Assembly (NCBI GenBank): GCA_965277745.1
Contig: OZ255837.1
Location: 1,736,001 to 1,800,000, forward strand
DNA from: G965277745 sp965277745
Lineage (GTDB): Bacteria > Pseudomonadota > Gammaproteobacteria > Cardiobacteriales > Cardiobacteriaceae
DNA length: 64,000 nt
Direction: 5' to 3'
The first letter of the stretch is position 1; each line of letters opens with the position of its first letter. A program made the translations under genes and the position numbers. Below the pieces are notes generated by a model, which was given only the letters and a program-made list of their open reading frames with translations, was not told where the DNA came from and did not search any database. Below, piece after piece: positions 53,286-59,995 of this stretch.

Positions 53286-54158
53286 CTATTTACGTATTAC
53301 AGCACTAATGATGTCAACATTATGCTTAAGCATTGCTTCATATGAAGGAAATTCCTTGGACAAAGCTTCAGGATATAACTTGCCACCATACTCAGCACCG
53401 GTTTCCAGCGCGATTTGTTTAGCCAACCTCGGGTCATTAGAATTTTCAATAAAATAAAATTTTACTCCCTCTTTCTTGATTTGATCAATGAGACTTTTTA
53501 CGTCCATCGCGGAGGCCTCGGTTTCCGTTGATACTCCAAGTGGTGCCAGAAACTTGATATCGTAGGCGCTACCCATATATCCAAAGGCATCATGACTGGT
53601 AATAATCTTACGTTTATTCGGGGCCGTTTGAGCAAACTTTTCGCGAGCATAATCGTCCAAGGCGGACAGTTTTTTAATATAAAGGTTCGCGTTTGCAATA
53701 AAATCTGATGCATCCTCAGGATCGGCCTGGATTAGTGCATCCCGAATATTTAGCACCCAAACTTTGACGTTTTCAGGGTCATTCCAGACGTGTGGATCTG
53801 TGATATTACGGCTATTTTCGATCATCTGGTGTGTTTGAATACCCTTAGAAACGGGAACAATATCATTGCGTTTGGCGGCTTTTGCCAGACGCTCAAACCA
53901 GGTTTCAAAAGACCTGCTGTCACTGATCAATACAACATCGGCGTTACTCAATTGTTTGGAATCTTTTGCAGAGGGTTCATATTCATGAGGGTCGCCATTG
54001 TTGCCAACAAGTGAGGTAACATGGACATGTGATCCCCCAACCTGTTTTGCAACGTCAGCTAAAACGGTAAAGCTCGCCACCACTTCCACTTGTTTTGCCA
54101 ATACAGGGGTAATATATAAGCTCAAAAAAGCAGTAATTAGAATGTAAGTCAGGCGCAT
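53286..54158 (-). CDS. Zinc/manganese ABC transporter substrate-binding protein (ZnuA/SitA family)
   Basis: A 290-residue periplasmic cluster A-I binding protein with a signal peptide (MRLTYILITAFLSLYITPVLA). Metal-ligand motifs are visible: 'NNGDPHEYEPSAKD', 'NITDPHVWNDPENV', 'ITSHDAFGYMGSAY' and 'YFIENSNDPRL', giving His, His, His and Asp or Glu ligands. It lacks the long histidine-rich loop of classical ZnuA. With the Zur-like palindrome upstream, zinc is the likelier metal, though manganese or iron cannot be excluded. It is the last gene of the operon, 118 bases after the permease. Confidence 0.9.
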   Translation of the reverse strand: MRLTYILITAFLSLYITPVLAKQVEVVASFTVLADVAKQVGGSHVHVTSLVGNNGDPHEYEPSAKDSKQLSNADVVLISDSRSFETWFERLAKAAKRNDIVPVSKGIQTHQMIENSRNITDPHVWNDPENVKVWVLNIRDALIQADPEDASDFIANANLYIKKLSALDDYAREKFAQTAPNKRKIITSHDAFGYMGSAYDIKFLAPLGVSTETEASAMDVKSLIDQIKKEGVKFYFIENSNDPRLAKQIALETGAEYGGKLYPEALSKEFPSYEAMLKHNVDIISAVIRK

Positions 54159-54276
54159 AATTATTTCTCCAAAATTTTTAACAAATAAATAGAAAGTAAA
54201 CGTAACATATTCAATAAAATTATTCCTCCATACTATGTTTTAGAAAAATATCCTTAGTATTATGTTAATCCTTGAG

Positions 54277-55134
54277 TTATTTTTTAGCACTTTTAAAACA
54301 AATTATAAATAAAATCGATATGAAATAGATAAGGCAAAGAAAGCTAATGATCATAGGGCCTGAAGAAAGTCCATAATGATAAGAAATGATCAGCCCCGAA
54401 TAACTGGAAATTATTGCATCAACTATTGCAAGTATCATGATACTTGGCAAGGTTTTTGCCCATAAAATCGCTGTTATTGCAGGAAGGATGATTATTCCGA
54501 CAGCCATCAATGTCCCCAGTGCTTCGAATCCGGAGACCAAATTAATCACGACTGTTACCATGAATATAATATGGTAAATCTTTCCCTTTCCACCAACAGA
54601 GCGTAAAAAATCAGAATCAAAGGATTCGGTAATAAGTGCTCGGTAGATCAGTGCAAAAACTAGTAAAGTAAATGTCGTAATACTCGCTACCAAGTAAAGC
54701 GCATTGGCATCAATGGCCAGAATAGTACCAAACAACACATGCATGATATCAACGTTTGAACCGCGTATTGATACAATGAGCACGCCCGTAGCAAGCGAAA
54801 AAAGATAAAAACTCGCAAAAGTTGCGTCTTCTTTCAATGAGGTATGTTGACTGACGAGAGTGGATAATATTACAACGATCAATCCTGCTATTAGCCCTCC
54901 AATACCCATCGCAGTCAGCGATAAGGATCCGGCGATCAGAAAACCTATAGCTGCTCCCGGCATAATGGCATGACTCATTGCGTCGCCGATTAAGCTCATG
55001 CGCCTCATAATCAGTATTGTGCCCACAGGAGCTGCCCCAAGGGACAAAACGATACAGGCTACCAATGCTCTCAGCAAAAAACCGTAGGAAACAAACGGAT
55101 CAATAAATAGCTCATACCAGTGATAAAGTGTCAT
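54277..55134 (-). CDS. Metal ABC transporter permease (ABC-3 family)
   Basis: A 285-residue permease with eight or nine helices. ABC-3 markers are 'LGAAPVGTILIMRRMSLIGDAMSHAIMPGAAIGFLI' and 'GFEALGTLMAVGIIILPAITAILW'. It forms the channel of the zinc/manganese importer with the ATPase encoded upstream, whose stop its start overlaps by four bases. Confidence 0.92.
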   Translation of the reverse strand: MTLYHWYELFIDPFVSYGFLLRALVACIVLSLGAAPVGTILIMRRMSLIGDAMSHAIMPGAAIGFLIAGSLSLTAMGIGGLIAGLIVVILSTLVSQHTSLKEDATFASFYLFSLATGVLIVSIRGSNVDIMHVLFGTILAIDANALYLVASITTFTLLVFALIYRALITESFDSDFLRSVGGKGKIYHIIFMVTVVINLVSGFEALGTLMAVGIIILPAITAILWAKTLPSIMILAIVDAIISSYSGLIISYHYGLSSGPMIISFLCLIYFISILFIICFKSAKK

Positions 55135-55877
55135 GAGGCTTTATTCCCCATATAGTTTGCCGAGTAAGCCAACGAGATGTAACGAGGTGTCAGCACATCG
55201 GATGCAGAACCAGATTTAATGATCTGCCGATTCAACAAAATTACTTCAGTGAAACAATTCTTCGCAGTTTGGATGTCATGTAATATAGTAATAACGCAAC
55301 GATTTTGTTTTCTCCATTTTTCCATTAGCTGGAGTAAATCTTTTTCTGTTTCAACATCGACCCCGGAAAAAGGCTCATCAAGGATAATGATTCTGCTATC
55401 CTGGAGGATCAAACGGGCAAACAGTACCCGCTGAAACTGTCCAGAAGACAACTGACTTATTTGACGACTCTCCAGATATTTTAATCCGACCTCGTTCAGT
55501 GCGGCAAAAGCCGTAGATTTCGTTTGCTTCATTGAACGGAAAGCGCCGTAAGTTTTCCAGTGACCTAAACAGACCAAATCAAGTACGCTTACAGGGAATT
55601 CTCTATTGATGCCATTTACCTGAGGTAAATAAGAAAATCCATTAGGCATGCATTGATGATATTCAAGTGAACCGCTACTGAGAGGAATTTGTCCCATCAT
55701 CGCTTTGATCAACGTGGATTTTCCAGCTCCATTAGGACCCACCACAGCATAGGATTTATTGAAGTATAGTTTCTTGCTTATTTGGCTCAGTATTTCTCTA
55801 TTTCTGTAGGCTACGTTAATACACCTACAATCTATGCAACAACAATGATCCGCTCTGTTTTTTATCATAAATATCAC
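55131..55877 (-). CDS. Metal ABC transporter ATP-binding protein with cysteine-rich N-terminus
   Basis: A 248-residue ATPase (ZnuC/SitB family): Walker A GPNGAGKST, Q-loop FSYLPQVNGINREFPVSVLDLVCLGHW (family wording), signature LSSGQFQRVLFARLI, Walker B IIILDEPFSGVD and switch ITILHDIQT. It starts at GTG 55877, or ATG 55868 three codons later. The N-terminus DHCCCIDCRCINVAY carries five cysteines in eight residues just before the first strand, unusual for this family and possibly metal-responsive. It directly follows the small membrane-protein gene. Confidence 0.9.
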   Translation of the reverse strand: MIFMIKNRADHCCCIDCRCINVAYRNREILSQISKKLYFNKSYAVVGPNGAGKSTLIKAMMGQIPLSSGSLEYHQCMPNGFSYLPQVNGINREFPVSVLDLVCLGHWKTYGAFRSMKQTKSTAFAALNEVGLKYLESRQISQLSSGQFQRVLFARLILQDSRIIILDEPFSGVDVETEKDLLQLMEKWRKQNRCVITILHDIQTAKNCFTEVILLNRQIIKSGSASDVLTPRYISLAYSANYMGNKAS

Positions 55878-56027
55878 TTAGGCTTTAGCTGCCAGAAATA
55901 CCAATGACCACATGAAGATCAAAATGGGCAGTATAACCAGATATCGCGTCAAGGCAGAAGCACGGAAGAGTGATGCTTTAGCAAGTTGCGCTTTGAAACT
56001 TTTTATGATTTGCGTGGGCAGATTCAT
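55878..56027 (-). CDS. Small single-helix membrane protein heading the zinc operon
   Basis: A 49-codon gene with ATG at 56027 and AAGGA eight bases upstream. The product has a basic amphipathic start (NLPTQIIKSFKAQLAKASLF) and one membrane helix (YLVILPILIFMWSLVFLAA). Its stop TAA is immediately followed by the GTG start of the ATPase, so the two are probably co-translated. The Zur-like palindrome lies 29 bases upstream. I do not recognise it; it may be an accessory or regulatory peptide of the transporter. Confidence 0.6.
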   Translation of the reverse strand: MNLPTQIIKSFKAQLAKASLFRASALTRYLVILPILIFMWSLVFLAAKA

Positions 56028-56055
56028 CTAAAAGATCCTTATTCTCAATATCAAT

Positions 56056-56074
56056 TATGTTAATTTATAACATA
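56056..56074 (-). promoter_or_regulatory. Zur-box-like palindrome
   Basis: TATGTTAATTTATAACATA is a 7-bp perfect inverted repeat with a 5-base centre. Its 17-base core ATGTTAATTTATAACAT has the same half sites and spacing as the gammaproteobacterial Zur operator (ATGTTATANTATAACAT). It lies just upstream of the small membrane protein, ATPase, permease and binding-protein operon and suggests repression by zinc. Confidence 0.7.
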
Positions 56075-56109
56075 TAAAATAGTCTAGTCAAGACTTATAA
56101 TATTTATTT

Positions 56110-56962
56110 TTAGTAAGGGGTGCCGGATTTTTACTGATGCCCGGCGCGCTACTTTCACATATAGCCTAAGCATTTGTTTCTTTTCCGTTTTTTCTCCTGA
56201 TCGCTTTTGCCTGCGCCTATTGGTGTTCAATCGGATCGAGGTCGGGACTGTAGGGCGCAAGGTATTCCAGGATATGCTCTGCAGCCGAGATTGCCTGTTG
56301 GGTGTCACAGCGCTTGTGAAAGGCGGCATTTTCCATGACCCGTAACGCAGCGGTCGCCAAGTCGGGAATGAATTCGTCGGCGATCCACGCAGGAAAGACA
56401 TCGCTCGCCATTGAAATCGCACAGCAATGTCCTTGGCGATACCCCGCCAGAAGTGCACCGATGACATTGCTGAGACTGTGCGCCCCCATGCATGAGTGCC
56501 AGAATATCGCTTTCTCTTTGCGGCATCCCCATGCGTGCGCGGCGTGTCGTTGGCAAAACCGCTTTCATCGATAGAGACAATCGGTCGGCCTGCCGCCTCA
56601 TGGGCTTTTATGCGGGCGCGGAAGACACGCCGTCCGTCTTTTTTCGCCTTCGGGTGCGAGAGGGTTTTTTATCGGTCACACCAAGGCGGTGCGGTCCTAA
56701 CCGATACCACGTTGGGAAACACCAAAGCATGCTGCCCGTCCTATTGAAAGGCATCGTGGGGCACGTACATTGGGGGCCAGAGCGATCCTGTCGATTTTGG
56801 TGGCTTTCTTGTCGCGTGTGGCCTTGGGAACGGGCGATTCAAGCTAACGGACAACCGAGACAACGCCGACGTCAAAGCGCGCGGCAACCTGGGCGATCAT
56901 CAGCCCTTCGCGCTCACGTATCTCCAGAACCTTTTGACGGAATTTCAATGGATAAGTCAGGA
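56110..56962 (-). pseudogene. Degenerate IS630-type transposase
   Basis: Pieces in several frames follow an IS630 transposase: 'LKFRQKVLEIREREGLMIAQ' with 'VAARFDVGVVSVVR' (about 56830-56950), 'GRPIVSIDESGFANDTPRAH' (about 56550), 'VFPAWIADEFIPDLATAALR', 'VMENAAFHKRCDTQQAI' and 'LEYLAPYSPDLDPIEHQ' (about 56220-56420). Frameshifts and stops make it inactive. It is the same kind as the 5' fragment at 26267-26450. Confidence 0.8.
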
Positions 56963-56963
56963 G

Positions 56964-57050
56964 TATTTTTGAAGGCGTGTGAGTGATGTTTTAACAACAC
57001 TACTCCATCTTCTTACAGGGTAAATTGAATTGATTTTCTGGTACAGCTCC
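56964..57050 (+). mobile_element. IS1595-type 3' end relic
   Basis: The bases TATTTTTGAAGGCGTGTGAG, then CTCCATCTTCTTA, AAATTGAATTGA and the end TCTGGTACAGCTCC, match by eye the last 100 bases of the intact IS1595 copy, including its terminal repeat. Nothing of the 5' part remains; it is fused to the IS630 relic. Confidence 0.72.
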
Positions 57051-57332
57051 ATAAATAATATATAGTAAATATTATTTATGGTGATAATTCATTTTATAAC
57101 AGAATGCGGCAACAACCGTCTCCCAGTCAAGCGAGGGCTCGCCTCCGCACCTGTCGCTTATCGGTTCACCAGGCTATTCAGGCGCCTCGCCCTGGGAAGA
57201 CGCATTATGATTATGTCCCCAGATGAGAGCGGACACGAAGGAACGGAGGTAACGCAAAATACCCGATGAGAAGACCCAGAATCGGCGGGAGACGGACCTG
57301 CCAAACCGGTGACCGGCAAGTCCTGACAGAGA

Positions 57333-57409
57333 TGGCGCGCCCGGAGAGATTCGAACTCCCGACCGCCTGGTTCGTAGCCAGGTACTCTATCCAGCTGAGC
57401 TACGGGCGC
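57333..57409 (-). tRNA. tRNA-Arg (anticodon ACG)
   Basis: A 77-base tRNA with acceptor stem GCGCCCG / CGGGCGC, discriminator G and encoded CCA. The D arm is TAGCTCAGCTGGATAGAG, the anticodon stem is CCTGG / CCAGG with loop CTACGAA (anticodon ACG, read as ICG for CGU/C/A), and the T loop is GTTCGAATC. All arms pair correctly. Confidence 0.96.
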
Positions 57410-57884
57410 ATTTCTTCAGGGGCGTATTATGCAAATTCACCCGTCCCGCGTCAAGGTGTTTGTTTGGTAACGCGTTGTGCCATTGGCACGCGCTACACAG
57501 CCATTGTATTTGAAGCGGCCGGGAAAGCTGAGATTGAATATGTGTATATCATGTCCCTATTTATCCAGGGTGTTGAGCCAGACGGTGGGGGGGTAGTACT
57601 CATAGCGGCTTCCTCGGGACGGTTTCTCTGTGACGGGTTATGTGTGGTGATTCATGAAAGGGCAATATAGCCGCTTTGCGCTTATCCTGGCAAGCCTTTT
57701 ACCGTGGCGAAGGAGGGGATGCAGTGGGCGGGTCGGCTGAATGACCGATTTGACGTCATCGACATCGAAAATTCTTGCCAAAGCATCCACATAATCGTGA
57801 AACGCTTCAGGATGGCCCTGGTCGTTGCGGTTCATGCGCCACGATGCGGATTCGCACCATTCCCAGCGATCACGGAAAAAAGAG

Positions 57885-57960
57885 AGGAACCACCCCGCCG
57901 CTATGCGGCACCCGGCCAAAGGAAGGGAATGACTGCTGCATCGGGAAGTGCGCTTGCAGG
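57885..57960 (+). repeat. Dispersed repeat, copy 1
   Basis: The stretch shares with 58365-58443 the landmarks CCGCCGCT.TGCGGCACCCG, CCAAA, GGGAATGACTGC, GCATCGGG and GTGCGCT.GCAG, in the same order and orientation. The GC-rich palindromic part (GCCGC.GC.GCGGC) could form a hairpin. Confidence 0.65.
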
Positions 57961-58364
57961 GGGCATCGTACTTTTTCCCTTACCTGGAAAATTCCACCGC
58001 ACCGGATGAAATACAGCTTGACACCAGCCAGCGACAAAACGCGCTGTTTATGATCTATAACCCCCAAAAAAGAAGGACAAGCTGGTGGATTCCCGTGAAT
58101 TACACAGTCCACGCGGCAACAAGAAAGAGACGCTGTGGAAAAAGAGATCAAATAAAAGATGTCCCGCCATCGCCTGATTCGAACAGAATAATGATGTATG
58201 CAACAGTGACAACAACCTTTCCAGTAGGAAACCCAGTCGGGACACCGTGAGAAGCAGTATAGGCAAAAGAAAGGGGTCCATCAACTCCACGAGGCGATAT
58301 GAACGACGCCAATCATGATCATCGATATCGATGTGCTAACCGCTCTGCTCGATTGTGCCGCTAT

Positions 58365-58443
58365 AAGGAAGTCCCGCCGCCGCTGCGCGGCACCCGACCA
58401 AATTTAGGGGAATGACTGCCGCATCGGGCGGTGCGCTCGCAGA
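58365..58443 (+). repeat. Dispersed repeat, copy 2
   Basis: Second copy of the element at 57885-57960, about 80% identical by eye. It contains CGCCGCCGCTGCGCGGCACC, ATTTAGGGGAATGACTGCCG and CATCGGGCGGTGCGCTCGCA. It ends about 160 bases before the rph start. Confidence 0.65.
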
Positions 58444-58605
58444 ACTCGAGCTTTTGCCCCTGCGCAGTGAAGTATTCAGCGCGTCGAGACGGTATCTTTC
58501 CCTTCCCCTTAATGGAAGAACGCATGCTTTTACGGGTGGGCAGGAAACGCTGAGAAAACCTCGGCCATTTGGTACACTGAGCGCCTTTTCGCACAAGGAC
58601 ATCAC

Positions 58606-59325
58606 ATGCGCAGCAGCAACCGCAACGCCGATCAGCTTCGGGAAATCCGCATCGAAAGCAATGTCAATCGCTACGCGGAAGGCTCGGCGCTGATCACTTT
58701 TGGCAACACCCATGTTTTGTGTACCGCGAGCGTCGAGGAAAAAGTGCCGCCGTTTCTGCGCGGCAAGCATCAAGGCTGGGTCAGCGCGGAATATAGTATG
58801 CTGCCGCGCGCGACGAGTGAACGCTGTGTGCGCGAAGCCGCCCGCGGCAAGCAACAGGGGCGCACGATCGAAATCCAGCGCCTGATCGGGCGCTCTTTGC
58901 GTGCGGTGATGGATCTCACCGCCCTCGGCGAACGCAGCATCACGATCGATTGCGACGTCCTGCAAGCCGACGGTGGAACCCGTACCGCGGCGATCAGCGC
59001 CGGTTTTGTCGCGCTTGCCGAGGCGATCCGCACGCTGATGAAAGAGCGCAAACTCAAGTCCAATCCCTTGCATGGCCAACTCGCCGCGGTCTCGGTGGGG
59101 ATTTTTCGCGGCACGGCGGTGCTTGATCTGGAATATGGGGAAGATCGCGAAGCGGAAACCGATATGAATGTCGTGATGAACGACGCCGGCGCGTTTATCG
59201 AAGTGCAAGGTACCGCCGAAGGTCACGCGTTTCGCCGCGACGAACTTGACACGCTGCTTGATCTCGCGAAAAAAGGCATCGCCGAGATCATGACGGAACA
59301 GTGCCGTGTGCTCGGATTGAAGTGA
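58606..59325 (+). CDS. rph: Ribonuclease PH
   Basis: A 239-residue phosphorolytic exoribonuclease that trims the 3' ends of tRNA precursors. Conserved segments are 'EGSALITFGNTHVLCTASVEEKVPPFLRGKHQGWVSAEYSMLPRAT', 'QGRTIEIQRLIGRSLRAVMDL', 'DCDVLQADGGTRTAAISAGFVAL' and 'LDLEYGEDREAETDMNVVMN', which include the phosphate- and metal-binding residues. Length matches the family. Its TGA overlaps the rdgB ATG by one base (TGATG). Confidence 0.97.
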   Translation: MRSSNRNADQLREIRIESNVNRYAEGSALITFGNTHVLCTASVEEKVPPFLRGKHQGWVSAEYSMLPRATSERCVREAARGKQQGRTIEIQRLIGRSLRAVMDLTALGERSITIDCDVLQADGGTRTAAISAGFVALAEAIRTLMKERKLKSNPLHGQLAAVSVGIFRGTAVLDLEYGEDREAETDMNVVMNDAGAFIEVQGTAEGHAFRRDELDTLLDLAKKGIAEIMTEQCRVLGLK

Positions 59326-59927
59326 TGGCGGATATCGTCATCGCAAGCGCCAATCGCGGGAAAATCCGCGAATTTCGTGCGGGGTTTTCGTCGTACGCCA
59401 TCGAGCTTCTGCCCCAGGGCGAACTGGGCATCGAAGACGCCGAGGAAACGGGCACCACTTTCGTCGAAAACGCGATCATCAAGGCGCGTCACGCGAGCAG
59501 GCTCGCCGCCAAAGCGGCGATCGCCGACGATTCCGGTCTTTGCGTGCCCTCCCTTGGCGGCGCTCCCGGCGTCCATTCCGCCCGCTATGCCGGCGGGCAC
59601 GGCAACACCGCCGCCAACAACGCGAAATTACTGGCGGCCTTGCAGGGCAAGACGGATCGCCGTGCCTTTTTCGTCTGCACGATCGTGTATTTCGCCCACG
59701 GCGAAGATCCGCTGCCGGTAATCGCGAGCAGCCTCTGGCAAGGTGAGATTTCGAGCGCGCCACGGGGGAAAAACGGTTTCGGCTACGATCCCCTTTTCTG
59801 GCTCGCCGATCTCGGCCGAAGCGCCGCGGAGCTGTCCGCCGCGGAAAAAAACCGTCGTAGCCATCGCGGGCAGGCGATACGTGCCTTCATGACCGCCTAC
59901 ACGGCACGCTACCCGCAGCCGTATTGA
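59325..59927 (+). CDS. rdgB: XTP/dITP diphosphatase (RdgB/HAM1 family)
   Basis: A 200-residue house-cleaning pyrophosphatase that removes inosine and xanthosine triphosphates. Motifs are 'IVIASANRGKIREF' at the N-terminus, 'TTFVENAIIKARHASR', 'AIADDSGLCVPSLGGAPGVHSARYAG' and 'GKNGFGYDPLFWL'. The ATG at 59325 fits the conserved start; an in-frame ATG at 59301 lies inside rph. The rph-rdgB pair is a common operon. Confidence 0.96.
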   Translation: MADIVIASANRGKIREFRAGFSSYAIELLPQGELGIEDAEETGTTFVENAIIKARHASRLAAKAAIADDSGLCVPSLGGAPGVHSARYAGGHGNTAANNAKLLAALQGKTDRRAFFVCTIVYFAHGEDPLPVIASSLWQGEISSAPRGKNGFGYDPLFWLADLGRSAAELSAAEKNRRSHRGQAIRAFMTAYTARYPQPY

Positions 59928-59995
59928 TTTTCTCGCTGTCCAGAGCGCCGATCCAAACGCGCGCGCCGTTTTTTACTGGCGCTTGACCGCGCGAC

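Larger units (their letters stand above)
57410..58605. other. 1.2-kb gene-poor stretch with a two-copy dispersed repeat
   Basis: Between the tRNA and rph no confident gene is seen. It holds two copies of an approximately 76-base repeat (57885 and 58365). A weak 65-codon frame on the minus strand (57638-57835, with DDVKSVIQPTRPLHPLLRHG) has no clear ribosome site. tRNA genes are common integration points, so leftover element sequence is possible, but no integrase or second attachment site was found. Confidence 0.45.

Noticed and set aside
57333..58605. Integrated element using the tRNA-Arg gene
   Set aside because: No integrase gene and no duplicated tRNA 3' end were found in the window.
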